Shown: one piece after another, positions 40,494 through 49,722 of the stretch
Layout: each line of letters opens with the position of its first letter
How positions within the stretch are numbered: the first letter of the stretch is position 1
Assembly: GCF_016863135.1 (NCBI RefSeq)
Contig: NZ_BOOH01000057.1
Coordinates: 1 to 64,000, forward strand
Direction: 5' to 3'
Length of the DNA: 64,000 nt
DNA from: Planobispora longispora
Lineage (GTDB): Bacteria > Actinomycetota > Actinomycetes > Streptosporangiales > Streptosporangiaceae
Made by a program: the position numbers and the translations under genes
Notes under the pieces: generated by a model
Databases searched by the model: none
Seen by the model: the letters and a program-made list of their open reading frames with translations, nothing else
Told to the model about the DNA's origin: nothing

Positions 40494-41390
40494 ATGCATG
40501 ACATGGTGGACGCCGACTGGGAGAGGTTGCTCCACCAGTTGGAGAGCGGAGACTGCACGCCTTTTCTCGGACCCGGCGCATGCACGGGTACCCTCCCCGC
40601 TGGAAGTGCACTCAGCCGGCGGCTGGCGAAGAAATGGGGTTACCCCTACGGCGACGACCACGAGCTTCCCCGGGTGGCGCAATTCGCGTTGATAAAATAC
40701 GGCGACGCCGTGTACGTCAAGAACATGATCTGCAGCGAGCTGGGTGCTTCGGGCCTGCCGGACTTCCAGGATCTCCTGGAGCCGCACGGCCTGCTCGCGA
40801 ATTTTCCGCTCCCCGTCTACCTGACCACGAACTACGACGATTTCATCGTTCAATCACTGAAGGCCGTGGGAAAACGCCCGAACCCGGCGCTCTGCCCCTG
40901 GAACGCGGACGTGCCCTATGCCGGGGACCTCTTCAGCCGGGAGGACGGCTGGAATCCACAGGCGGACCGGCCTCTTGTCTATCACCTGCACGGCAGCCTT
41001 CGTGATCCGGTGTCGATCGTGGTCGCCGAGGATGACTATCTGGAGTTCCTCACCAACCTCGCACTTGACAGCGCTGGCCGCAAGCAGATGTTGCCTCCTT
41101 CCATCCTGGCGGCGCTGACCAAGCGATCCCTGTTGTTCGTCGGCTACAGCCTGAAGGATTGGACTTTCCGCGTCCTGTTCCGGGGATTGCTGAGAGCGGT
41201 ACCGGGAATCAACCGGCGCAGGCACGTGAGCATCCAGCTCGAGCCCACGCCCGATCCCAGGAAAGCGAACCTTCGCGAGGTGAAGCATCACCTGGCGAGG
41301 TATTACGAGGGTTGGCAGATCTCCGTCTTCTGGGGGTCTTCCGAGCAGTTCTGCGGGGAACTGCGACGACGGATGGGGTCGGTTCAGTGA
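40494..41390 (+). CDS. SIR2-like NADase candidate (right arm)
   Basis: 298 aa, paralogue of the left-arm SIR2 protein. TTNYDDF and YHLHGS are intact, as is LLFVGYSLKDWTFRVLF. The nucleotide loop is FLGPGAC instead of FLGAGAS, so the usual small residue and the serine are both changed. The start is uncertain: ATG 40494 with TGAGG ~11 nt upstream is taken, GTGs at 40482/40485 and ATG 40503 are possible. Its TGA overlaps the STAND GTG (GTGA) exactly as in the left arm. Expected effector of the right-arm operon. Confidence 0.87.
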   Translation: MHDMVDADWERLLHQLESGDCTPFLGPGACTGTLPAGSALSRRLAKKWGYPYGDDHELPRVAQFALIKYGDAVYVKNMICSELGASGLPDFQDLLEPHGLLANFPLPVYLTTNYDDFIVQSLKAVGKRPNPALCPWNADVPYAGDLFSREDGWNPQADRPLVYHLHGSLRDPVSIVVAEDDYLEFLTNLALDSAGRKQMLPPSILAALTKRSLLFVGYSLKDWTFRVLFRGLLRAVPGINRRRHVSIQLEPTPDPRKANLREVKHHLARYYEGWQISVFWGSSEQFCGELRRRMGSVQ

Positions 41391-43393
41391 ATCCGGACAA
41401 TGTTTACGTGGGGACGGCTCAGCCGTATGTGGGGCTGAGGGCGTTCCGCCGGGAGGACGCCTCCCGATTCTTCGGACGGGCCAGGGAGTCCCACGAGGTC
41501 TGCGATCTGTGGCACGCCAACCGGCTGACCGTTCTCTACGGGCCGTCCGGGGTGGGGAAGACGTCGCTCATTCAGGCGGGTGTGCTGCCGCTGCTCGACC
41601 CCACCCGGGTGGACATTCTGCCGATCGGCCGGGTCTCCCACGGCTCACCGTTCCCGACTGCTGCGCTGTCCGACCACAATCCGCACGTGTTCGCCCTGCT
41701 GTCGTCCTGGTCCCCGGAGGAGATCCCCACCCGGCTGGCGGGTCTGACGCTCCGCGAGTTTCTGCGGAGAAGGCCGCGGCGTGAGGATCCGTACGGTGAC
41801 CCGGTGCTCACCATGGCCGCGATCGACCAGGCGGAGGAATTGTTCGGTGGCTTCGCGCACCGCCACTCGTACCGCGAGTGGTTCATCAGCCAACTGGTCG
41901 AGGCATTGGACGGCGACCCGCACCTCAGGCTTCTCGTGTCGATCCGGGAAGATTACCTGGCCGCGATTCTCCCGCACGAGCCCAAGCTGGCGGGAATAGC
42001 TCGAGGAAGATTCCCGCTGGCTCCCCTGGAAACACCTGCGGCGGTGCTGGCGACCAAGGGGCCGATCGACGGCAGCGGGCGGGTGTTCGCCGAGGGCGCA
42101 GCGGAGAAGCTGGTGGAGGGCCTGCGCGTGATCAAGTTAGGCGGAGTGCTCGGTCAGGAGGTTTTCGCGGACACCAAGATGGTCGAACCCGTGCAGCTCC
42201 AGGTCGTCTGTTCCACCATGTGGCGATCCCTGCCCTCCGATGTGCGGATCATCACGTCCGAGCACGTCCTCCAGTTTGCGAACGCGGACCGTTCTCTCAC
42301 CGACTTCGTCGAACATATGATCGCGGAGGTGGCCCGTGATTGCCTGGGCGGTGATACCGAGCGACTGAGAGAATGGTTGCGCCGGAACTTCATCACGGAG
42401 TTCGGCACGTGTGAGACCGTCTATCAAGGTGAGACGCTGACGGCGGGCGAACAGAACTACGTGATTCGCGCCCTTGTGGAACGCCACATCCTCCGCGAAG
42501 AGGTCAAAGCAGGCACTCGATGGTGTGAACTGTCCCACGAGCGGCTCATCGCGCCGATCCTCCAGAAAGAGCAAGCTGTCGAGCAGGCCGAGAACCGGAT
42601 AGCCCCGAGCGAGCACCTGCGCGCCGCCGAACTCGCGCTCCGTGACGGGGAATTCGTGCTGGCGGAGAAACAAGCCGAGGAAGCGCTGGCACGATGTGGT
42701 GACAACACCTGGCTCCACGCGGAGATCCAGTCTTTCCTCGGAAATGTCGCACACCGGCGTGAGAATTTCGACAAGGCGATAACCCACTACCGTGACGCCG
42801 CGGTCCTGTTCGAGACGCTGGGAGCCACCTCGGCCGTCGGCCGGTTACTCGCCGGGATCGGCCGCCTCCGCCTGGCCCAGGGAAAACCTTCGGTGGCGGT
42901 CCGGGAACTGGTCTCCGCGATCAGCCACCTCTCTGATGACATGAATATCCAGATCGAGCTCGCCTGGGCGCTGTGGTACGACGGACACCCCGACGCGGCC
43001 CAGGATGTTCTCAACGACGTGCTGGGCAAGGAGGGGAACGCGCTGGAGGCGCTGAGGGCACGGGCTGAAATTCTGACCCATCTCGGTCAGGCCGACGCCG
43101 CGTTGCGTGACTTCGCGCGGGTCCGGCCGCTGCAACGGCCCTCAACCCGGGCGGCGTACGCTCTCGCGCTGGCTTCCCTGGGACGTTTCCCCGAAGCGAA
43201 ACGGGAGATCGCGGGAGTGCTGGCCGAGGCGGGAGATCACGGTCCGGTGCTGCTCTACGCCGCCCGGATCAGAGCACTGGATGGTGACCCGGAAGGGGCC
43301 GCCAAGCTGGCTGGACAGGCGAAGACGGCGATGGCGCCGACGCTTCCCGCTCATCTGGCGGCGGAGGCGAACCGTCTGATCCGACCGTCATGA
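41387..43393 (+). CDS. nSTAND1-type ATPase with C-terminal TPR-like repeats (right arm)
   Basis: 668 aa, paralogue of the left-arm STAND protein. PYVGLRAFRREDASRFFGRARE opening, Walker A GPSGVGKT (K58), Walker B IDQAEELFGG, winged-helix end WCELSHERLI, then TPR-like repeats to the C-terminus. The start is the GTG of the GTGA overlap; an upstream open frame runs inside SIR2 but lacks homology. The conservation of the overlap in both diverged arms argues that balanced SIR2:STAND synthesis matters. Confidence 0.87.
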   Translation: MNPDNVYVGTAQPYVGLRAFRREDASRFFGRARESHEVCDLWHANRLTVLYGPSGVGKTSLIQAGVLPLLDPTRVDILPIGRVSHGSPFPTAALSDHNPHVFALLSSWSPEEIPTRLAGLTLREFLRRRPRREDPYGDPVLTMAAIDQAEELFGGFAHRHSYREWFISQLVEALDGDPHLRLLVSIREDYLAAILPHEPKLAGIARGRFPLAPLETPAAVLATKGPIDGSGRVFAEGAAEKLVEGLRVIKLGGVLGQEVFADTKMVEPVQLQVVCSTMWRSLPSDVRIITSEHVLQFANADRSLTDFVEHMIAEVARDCLGGDTERLREWLRRNFITEFGTCETVYQGETLTAGEQNYVIRALVERHILREEVKAGTRWCELSHERLIAPILQKEQAVEQAENRIAPSEHLRAAELALRDGEFVLAEKQAEEALARCGDNTWLHAEIQSFLGNVAHRRENFDKAITHYRDAAVLFETLGATSAVGRLLAGIGRLRLAQGKPSVAVRELVSAISHLSDDMNIQIELAWALWYDGHPDAAQDVLNDVLGKEGNALEALRARAEILTHLGQADAALRDFARVRPLQRPSTRAAYALALASLGRFPEAKREIAGVLAEAGDHGPVLLYAARIRALDGDPEGAAKLAGQAKTAMAPTLPAHLAAEANRLIRPS

Positions 43394-43790
43394 TCACGCG
43401 ATCTCCTGAGCGTAGTCGGCCTCGCCGCCGGCTGGCCTGCAGATGGGAGGATATGCTATTTGAACGGATCCGTTCGAGTGGCTGTGGTCTGGGCCGCTGA
43501 GCGGGGCATCCCCGAGTGATCCGCCGTAGCCGAGTACTGATCTGCCCACCGGATTATCGCCTCGTTCATCGGTGGCTGGTCCTCTCATAGACGTACCGCC
43601 GCAGCATGTTCGGGATCCGCTGGGTCACTTCTGCTCCTCTCAATGAACGAAAGCGAGATCAGAGAGGCGGAGGGTCGTCGCGCTATGTTTGTCGTTTACC
43701 CAGTCCGGGACGGCTTATGATCAGCTCTCAGACTCGTCGGGGAGTATCCGAAGGGGCGGCGCAGGTTCAGACAAGTCGGTGGTTGTCCGA
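43394..43790. other. Gene-free stretch at the right edge of the island
   Basis: 397 nt between the convergent STAND and FAD-oxidoreductase genes. Apart from a 14-bp palindrome at 43462-43475, I see only short open frames without recognisable domains, so decayed coding sequence is possible but unproven. Confidence 0.5.
43462..43475. promoter_or_regulatory. 14-bp perfect palindrome
   Basis: GAACGGATCCGTTC reads the same on both strands. It lies between convergent genes, so it may be an orphan operator or part of a decayed element rather than an active promoter site. Confidence 0.35.
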
Positions 43791-45203
43791 TCACAGCCCG
43801 TAGGTCTCCAGCAGGCGGAGCCAGACCTCGCTGACCGTCGGGAACGACGGGACCGCGTGCCAGAGCCGCTCCAGCGGCACCTCGGCGGTGACCGCGATCG
43901 TCGCCGCGTGCAGCAGCTCCGCCGCGCCCGGACCGGCGAAGGTCACCCCCAGCAGCACCTTGCGGTCCTCGTCCACCACGGCCTTGGCCCGGCCCCGGTA
44001 GCCGTCACCGAGAAGGTAGGCGCCGGTCACCGAGCCCAGGTCGTATTCGACCGCGCGCACGTTGAAGCCCTCCGACCGGGCCTGGGCCTCGGTGCGGCCG
44101 ACCGCGCACACCTGCGGGTCGGTGAAGACCACCTGCGGCGCGCCGTACCCGCCGGCCACGTCGCGCAGCCCGGGGCGGTCGTCCTTCTCGCCCCGGGCCC
44201 GCGCCGCGATGACGTCCCCGCACACCCGCGCCTGGTACTTGCCCATGTGGGTGATCAGGTCGCGGCCGTTGACGTCACCCACGGCGTACAGCCAGCCGTC
44301 CTCGACGCCGGTCGCGCGCATGCTGTCGTCGACCTGCACGGGCTTGCCGACGGGCAGTCCGACCGACTCCAGCCCGACGCCGGCGGTGGCGGGGCGGCGG
44401 CCGGTGGCCACCAGCAGCTCGTCGGCCTCGACCGGCGGGCCCTCGGACAGGTGGACGGTGACCGGACCGCCACGCTCGGGGCGCTCCACCCGGACGACCT
44501 CCACCCCGGTGCGCACGGTGATGCCCGAGGCGGCGAACGACTCGGCCACCAGCTGCCCGGCGAACGGCTCCATCCGCTCCAGCAGTCCCCCGCCGCGCAC
44601 CAGGACCGTGGTCTCGGCCGCGCCGAGCCCGTGCATGGCCTGGGCCATCTCGCAGGCCACCACGCCGCCGCCGATCACCGCCAGCCGTCCGGGCACGGCC
44701 TTGGCGGCGGTCACCTCGCGGCTGGTCCACGGCTCGGCCTCGGCCAGGCCGGGGACCGGCGGGACGACCGCGCGGCTCCCGGTGGCCAGGACGACGGCGT
44801 GCCGGGCCGTCAGCAGCCGCTCGGAGCCGTCCGGCAGGGACACCCGGACCCGCTTGGGACCGTCCAGCCGCCCGCGTCCCCGGACGAACTCCGCGGGCAG
44901 CCCGGTGATCCACTCGACCTGGCCGGCGTCGTCCATGTGGGAGACGGCCTCGTCGCGCCGGGCCAGCACCGCGGCGGCGTCGATCGGGCCGAGGCTCATC
45001 CCGGGCACCCGTCCGACCTCGCCGGCCAGGTCGACCGGGCGCAGCAGCGCCTTGCTGGGCACGCACGCCCAGTAGGAGCACTCGCCGCCCGCCAGGTTCT
45101 CCTCCACGACGGCGGCGCTGAGCCCACCCCGTACGGCCCGGCCCGCGACGTTCTCCCCGGCGGGTCCGGCACCGATCACGATCACGTCGAACTCGTCCGA
45201 CAC
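43791..45203 (-). CDS. FAD-dependent pyridine nucleotide-disulfide oxidoreductase
   Basis: 470 aa of the class I lipoamide-dehydrogenase/mercuric-reductase family. FAD-binding VIVIGAGPAGE at 7-17; redox motif ECSYWACVPSK with C42 and C47 (CX4C; the common family form is C-x-N-x-G-C); NAD(P) motif AVIGGGVVACEMAQ; FAD contact YAVGDVNG; dimerisation domain at the C-terminus with HAVPSFPTVSEVW. The histidine-glutamate pair of the catalytic base is present as H-A-V-P-S-F-P-T. I start it at GTG 45203 with GGGAGG five bases upstream, not at the ATG 45236. The disulfide substrate is unknown. Confidence 0.85.
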   Translation of the reverse strand: MSDEFDVIVIGAGPAGENVAGRAVRGGLSAAVVEENLAGGECSYWACVPSKALLRPVDLAGEVGRVPGMSLGPIDAAAVLARRDEAVSHMDDAGQVEWITGLPAEFVRGRGRLDGPKRVRVSLPDGSERLLTARHAVVLATGSRAVVPPVPGLAEAEPWTSREVTAAKAVPGRLAVIGGGVVACEMAQAMHGLGAAETTVLVRGGGLLERMEPFAGQLVAESFAASGITVRTGVEVVRVERPERGGPVTVHLSEGPPVEADELLVATGRRPATAGVGLESVGLPVGKPVQVDDSMRATGVEDGWLYAVGDVNGRDLITHMGKYQARVCGDVIAARARGEKDDRPGLRDVAGGYGAPQVVFTDPQVCAVGRTEAQARSEGFNVRAVEYDLGSVTGAYLLGDGYRGRAKAVVDEDRKVLLGVTFAGPGAAELLHAATIAVTAEVPLERLWHAVPSFPTVSEVWLRLLETYGL

Positions 45204-45371
45204 CACTGCCTCCCGGAGAAAGACCCGTTTGCTCATCGAAGATCCTGAAACCGCAGGATTCGATCCTGCCGCTCTGGGCACCCTGTCGCAACGCGGCGCG
45301 ATGGGGAGTGGCGGGGGAGGGACGGGATAATTCGGTGTGAGCCGAAGGGCGCCGCCTCTAGGGTGCCGCTC

Positions 45372-46256
45372 ATGGACCAGAACACTTTGGTGGAATCCCG
45401 TACCGACCGTCGCGCGCTCGCCGCCGCGGGGGTCACGGTGGTGCTGTGGGCGTCGGCCTTCGTCTCCATCCGCGCCGCCGTGCCGCACTTCTCTCCCGGC
45501 GCGCTGGCCCTGGGGCGGTTGCTGGCGGGCTCGGCCGTACTCGGCGCGATCCTGCTGGTACGGCGGGAGGGGTGGCCGCCGCGGGCGGCGTGGCCGGGGA
45601 TCGCCGGGGCGGGGGTGCTCTGGTTCGGCCTCTACATGGTCGTCCTGAACTGGGGCGAGCGGGAGGTGGACGCGGGGACCGCGGCGATGGTCGTGAACGT
45701 CGGGCCGGTGCTGATCGCGCTCCTGGGCGGCTGGCTGCTGAAGGAGGGGTTCCCGCGCAACCTGATGACCGGGATGGCGGTGTCGTTCGCGGGCGCCGTC
45801 GTGGTGGGGATCTCCATGTCCGACGGCGGCCGGTCGTCGATCCTGGGCGTGCTGCTGTGCCTGGCGGCGGCCGTGTCGTACGCCGCGGGCGTCATCTGCC
45901 AGAAGCCCGCGCTCCGGCACGCCTCGGCGCTGCAGGTCACCGCCTTCAGCTGCCTCATCGGTACGGCGGCCTGCCTGCCGTTCGCCGGGCAACTGGTCCA
46001 GGAGGCGGCCGCCGCCCCGCTGCCCGCGCTGCTGAACGTCGCCTACCTGGGCGTCTTCCCCACCGCCCTGGCCTTCACCACCTGGGCCTACGCGCTCGCT
46101 CGCACGACCGCCGGGAAGATGGGCGCGACCACCTACATCGTCCCGGCCCTGGTGGTGCTGATGTCCTGGGTGGTGCTGGGCGAGGTCCCCGGCTGGCTGA
46201 CCTTCGCCGGCGGCCTGCTCTGCCTGGCCGGGGTGGCCGTCTCCCGCCGGAAGTGA
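45372..46256 (+). CDS. EamA/DMT-superfamily transporter
   Basis: 294 aa with about ten hydrophobic segments arranged as two EamA repeats (AAAGVTVVLWASAFVSIRAA...; SILGVLLCLAAAVSYAAGVI...). The motif VVLMSWVVLGEVPGWLTFAGG near the end is the classic EamA close. Likely an inner-membrane efflux carrier for metabolites or amino acids. Divergent from the FAD oxidoreductase. ATG 45372 is preferred; GTG 45363 is in frame. Confidence 0.88.
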   Translation: MDQNTLVESRTDRRALAAAGVTVVLWASAFVSIRAAVPHFSPGALALGRLLAGSAVLGAILLVRREGWPPRAAWPGIAGAGVLWFGLYMVVLNWGEREVDAGTAAMVVNVGPVLIALLGGWLLKEGFPRNLMTGMAVSFAGAVVVGISMSDGGRSSILGVLLCLAAAVSYAAGVICQKPALRHASALQVTAFSCLIGTAACLPFAGQLVQEAAAAPLPALLNVAYLGVFPTALAFTTWAYALARTTAGKMGATTYIVPALVVLMSWVVLGEVPGWLTFAGGLLCLAGVAVSRRK

Positions 46257-46438
46257 GCACCGCCGCTCTGACCGGGGCGGCCCGCCGTCCGGCGGGCGGA
46301 TCCGCCCTCATCGCCGCCGGATCGCGGTTGTGGGTGAGGTTCGCGCTCGCGGAGGATCGGGTCACCGGACGGCGGCCCGACGACGGCGCCCCGCCGGAGC
46401 CCCCCGAAGATCGTGCAAGACCCCGGAAGGCGGACGGA

Positions 46439-47410
46439 ATGGCGCTGCATCCCAACATCGATCCCGAGCTCGGCGCGGTCGCCGCGCACCTCGGTCCCGC
46501 GCTGGCCGACTTCGCCGCCGTCCGGCCGGAGGACGTGCCGGACATCCGCGCCCAGATGGCGGCCGTGCGCGCCGCCATCGCCCCGTCCGTGCCGGACGAC
46601 CGGGTCGCGGTCGAGGACCGGACGGTTCCGGGGCCCGAGGGAGCCCCCGACGTCCGGCTGCGGATCTACCGTCCGGCCGGGCTGGAGGAAGGTGCGCCGG
46701 GCCTGTACTGGATCCACGGCGGCGGCATGATCATCGGCACCGTCGAGGACGACGACGCCAGGGCGTGCGTCTACGCCCTGGAGGTCGGATGCGTGGTCGT
46801 CTCCGTGGAGTACCGCCTGGCGCCGGAGCACCCCGATCCCGCCCCGGTCGAGGACTGCTACGCCGGGCTGGTGTGGACCGCGAAGAACGCCGCCGAGCTC
46901 GGGATCGACCCGGACCGCATCGCGGTGGGCGGGATCAGCGCCGGGGGCGGGCTGGCCGCGGGCACCGTCCTGCTGGCCCGCGACCGGGGCGGCCCCGCGG
47001 TCGCCTTCCAGCTCCTGATCTGCCCGATGCTGGACGACCGCAACACCACGCCGTCCAGCCACGAGTTCACCGACGCGGTGGTCTGGAAGCGGGCCGCCAA
47101 CCTGTTCGGCTGGGGCTGCCTGCTGGGCGAGCGGATGGGCGCCGACGACGTCTCGCCGTACGCGGCCCCCGCCCGCGCGACCGACCTGTCCGGCCTCCCG
47201 CCGGCCTACGTCGACGTCGGCGAGCTGGAGGTCTTCAGGGACGAGTGCGTGGAGTACGCCCTGCGGCTGGCCCGGGCGGGCGTGTCGACCGAGTTCCACC
47301 TCTTCCCGGGCGCCTTCCACGGCTTCGACGTCATGGTGCCCGACGCCGCGATCAGCCGCCGGGCCGCCGCCGAGCGGATCGCCGTCCTGCGCCGGGCGCT
47401 GCTGCGCTGA
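46439..47410 (+). CDS. Alpha/beta hydrolase, HSL-type esterase
   Basis: 323 aa. Oxyanion motif HGGG at 93-96, nucleophile S167 in GISAGG, acid residue in YVDVGELEVFRDE, and catalytic histidine in GAFHGFD mark the hormone-sensitive-lipase family. YRLAPEHPDPAPVEDCYAGLVW is also family-typical. Start ATG with GGAAGG about 9 nt upstream. It acts on short acyl esters or lactones; no pathway context. The 3' end overlaps the antisense pseudogene by about 59 nt. Confidence 0.88.
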   Translation: MALHPNIDPELGAVAAHLGPALADFAAVRPEDVPDIRAQMAAVRAAIAPSVPDDRVAVEDRTVPGPEGAPDVRLRIYRPAGLEEGAPGLYWIHGGGMIIGTVEDDDARACVYALEVGCVVVSVEYRLAPEHPDPAPVEDCYAGLVWTAKNAAELGIDPDRIAVGGISAGGGLAAGTVLLARDRGGPAVAFQLLICPMLDDRNTTPSSHEFTDAVVWKRAANLFGWGCLLGERMGADDVSPYAAPARATDLSGLPPAYVDVGELEVFRDECVEYALRLARAGVSTEFHLFPGAFHGFDVMVPDAAISRRAAAERIAVLRRALLR

Positions 47411-48594
47411 CCCCCGTCCCCGCCCCGGGCCAGGAGGCGGAGGCGGTCCCGGGCGCCGCGCGGACGGGGGACCGCAGCAGCGCCAGCCGCAGCGCCAGGT
47501 GAGCGCGGAGCCGGCCCGCGGGGTCGGCCAGGGAGAAGCCGAGGACCGCCTCGGCCCGGGCGACGCGCCCGGCCAGCGAGCTGTGGTGCAGGTGGACGGC
47601 GGCGGCCGCCCGGCGGGATCGAGCCCTCCGCGCACAGGGCCCGCACCGCCTCCAGCGCCTCCGCCCCGTACGGCAGGCGGGCGAGCTCCTCGACGGCCCG
47701 CACGTCCGGGAGTGCGGCGATCGCCTCGTCCGGGACGTGCTCGGCGAACAGCGCGAGGGCACCGAGACCGGCCCAGTCCACCACCCGGTCGGCCGGGCCC
47801 GGGCCGGTGAAGCGGAGCGCGGTCCGCGCCCGGGCCCAGGAGTCCGCCGCGTCCGCGCCGGCCACCGCGGGTCCCACCCCGGCCCGCTGTCCGGCGGGCA
47901 GGCCGGGCAGGTCCGGGGGCGCGATCACGATCGCGGTCGTGTCACCCAGCCTGGCCGCCTGGACGTGGTGGCCCGCGGCGCGCAGGAGGGCGACGAGTCC
48001 CTCCGCGCCGTCGCCCCCGGTCGCGCCGTTGCCTCCGGTCGCGCCGTCGTGCCCGGCCGCGTCCCCGCCTCCGGCCGCGCCGCGCTCCCCGTCCGGTACG
48101 GCCAGCACCCGCAGCCGGATCGCGGGCCCGAAGCCGAGCAGCCGCAGGGCCCGGCTCCGCTCGGCCTCCCCGGCGGCCGCCGACAGGGCCAGCTCGACCA
48201 GGGCGGGGTCGTCTCCCGGCCCGGACCGGGCGGCGGCCCGCTCCAGAACGACCTCCGCCGCCTGGGCGAAGCGGTCCAGCAGGATCTCCCCGAGGCCACC
48301 GGTCTGATCGAAGTGCTCCACCCAGGCCGTGCCGAGGTCCGAGCCGAGCGTCCGCCGGGGCGCCGCGGGCGGAGGGGCGGAGCGGTCCACGGCACCGGTG
48401 GGCGACACACTCAGGTGCGTCCCGGTCGCCGCGTCGGACAGGCCCGCCCGGCAGCGGGCCAGCCGCGCCGTCGCCCGCAGCAGCCCGGGGACGCTCACCC
48501 GGTCCCGCACCAGCGAGTCGAAGTAGGCGATGACGCGGACGGCCCCCTCGGCGTCGGCGTCCAGGGCCGACAGGCGCAGCAACAGTTCCTGCAT
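47352..48594 (-). pseudogene. PucR/CdaR-type regulator with a frameshift before the HTH
   Basis: The reading frame from ATG 48594 encodes an N-terminal regulator (ALDADAEGAVRVIAYFDSLV, ALRLLGFGPAIRLRVLAV) up to LCAEGSI, then turns into an Arg/Pro-rich nonsense sequence. In the next frame the natural continuation is seen: RRAAAAVHLHHSSLAGRVARAE then LGFSLADPAGRLRAHLALRL, a PucR-type C-terminal helix-turn-helix. Removing one base in the G run at about 47611-47618 restores a continuous protein of about 413 aa. Either a true inactivating mutation or an assembly error. Confidence 0.75.
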
Positions 48595-48674
48595 CGCTCC
48601 ACGATAGGAAGCCCGCGCGACGGGTGAAGCCCGCGTGGCATCCCGGCACCGGCCGATACGGGAAACTTGAGCGC

Positions 48675-49166
48675 ATGAGCTACCGGGTGACCTTTGTATG
48701 CACGGGGAACATCTGCCGATCGCCGATGGCGGAGCACATCCTCCGGCGGCACGTCGACGAGGAGGGGCTGGACGTCGAGGTGGACAGCTCGGGAACCGGC
48801 GGGTGGCACATCGGCGACGCGGCCGACCATCGCACGGTCGCGACCCTGCGCCGCTACGGCTACACCTCCGCGCACGCCGCCCAGCAGTTCCAGGCGCTGT
48901 GGTTCGACCGTTACGACCTGATCATCGCCCTCGACCGGGGCCACTACCGGGACCTGCGCGGGATGGCGCCCGACGGGGAGGCCAGGGAGAAGGTCCGCCT
49001 GCTCCGCGAGTTCGACCCGGACGCCGAGGCCGACGATCTGGACGTGCCCGATCCGTACTACGGCGGCAAGGCCGACTTCGAGCACGTCCGCGACCTGGTC
49101 GAGGCCGCCGTCCCCGGCCTGCTGGCGGAGATCCGCAAGAACCTGGCGGCGCCGGGAACGCCTTGA
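48675..49166 (+). CDS. Low-molecular-weight protein-tyrosine phosphatase
   Basis: 163 aa, normal family length. P-loop C9-TGNIC-R15-S, then SSGTGGWHIGDAAD and the general-acid motif DPYYGG near 134. Start ATG 48675; an upstream in-frame ATG at 48624 only adds a non-homologous tail. Cytoplasmic; dephosphorylates Tyr-P proteins. Divergent from the broken PucR-type gene. Confidence 0.93.
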   Translation: MSYRVTFVCTGNICRSPMAEHILRRHVDEEGLDVEVDSSGTGGWHIGDAADHRTVATLRRYGYTSAHAAQQFQALWFDRYDLIIALDRGHYRDLRGMAPDGEAREKVRLLREFDPDAEADDLDVPDPYYGGKADFEHVRDLVEAAVPGLLAEIRKNLAAPGTP

Positions 49167-49249
49167 GGATCCTGACGGGACGACCTCGGCCGCGGCGCCG
49201 GGAGCATCCGGTGAAGGGGCCCCGGCCGTCGCTCTGCCAGAATGCAGCG

Positions 49250-49717
49250 ATGATCAAGCCGAGGGAAACGGGTTCTCGTCCGCTGCTGCGCCGCCCCGAG
49301 GACGGCGAGCTGATCGATGTCGCGGGAGTGGAGCACTTCTTCCGGCTGACCGGTGAGCACACCGGCGGCCGGTTCGCGTTCGAGGAGTTCACCCTGGCCC
49401 CGGGCGTCGTCGGGGCCCGGCCGCATGTCCACCGCGGGCACGATGAGTACTTCTACGTCCTGGAAGGCGAACTGACCCTGCACGACGGCGACGGGGAGGT
49501 GACCGCGGGGCCGGGGCACCTGCTGTCTGCGGTGCGCGGCACACCGCACGGGTTCCGCAACGCGAGCGCGGGTACGGTACGCGGCCTGTGCCTGTACACC
49601 CCCGCGGGATACGAGGGGTATTTCCGTGAGGTGCACGCCGCCGTGGCCGCGGGCGCGGAGGTGACCGACGAGCTGCTGGCCGAGTTCCGCGCCCGCTATC
49701 GCACCACGTCGTACTGA
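49250..49717 (+). CDS. Cupin-domain protein
   Basis: 155 aa single beta-barrel. Metal-ligand motif HVHRGHDEYFYVLEGE (two His, one Glu region) and second motif GTPHGFRN are typical of small metal-binding cupins. ATG 49250, 83 nt after the phosphatase. Function unknown; could be an isomerase or dioxygenase. Confidence 0.85.
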   Translation: MIKPRETGSRPLLRRPEDGELIDVAGVEHFFRLTGEHTGGRFAFEEFTLAPGVVGARPHVHRGHDEYFYVLEGELTLHDGDGEVTAGPGHLLSAVRGTPHGFRNASAGTVRGLCLYTPAGYEGYFREVHAAVAAGAEVTDELLAEFRARYRTTSY

Positions 49718-49722
49718 TCTTC

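Larger units (their letters stand above)
25582..43393. other. Mirror-image duplicated FxSxx-COOH / SIR2-STAND island
   Basis: Eleven genes form two arms facing each other about 34.5 kb. Reading outward from the centre, both arms have: radical SAM plus HExxH (transcribed outward), FxsT-like NB-ARC/TPR (inward), FxSxx-COOH precursor, SIR2-like, nSTAND1-TPR (all outward). Orientation and order match one for one. The proteins are clearly homologous but well diverged (radical SAM arms roughly two-thirds identical over the N-terminal part by eye), so this is an old inverted duplication or two related acquisitions, not a recent copy. No transposase or integrase is recognisable at the edges. Confidence 0.9.

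Noticed and set aside
45204-45992. N-terminal extension of the FAD oxidoreductase frame
   Set aside because: Lies antisense to the EamA transporter and lacks homology; a GGGAGG-supported GTG at 45203 gives the normal family length.
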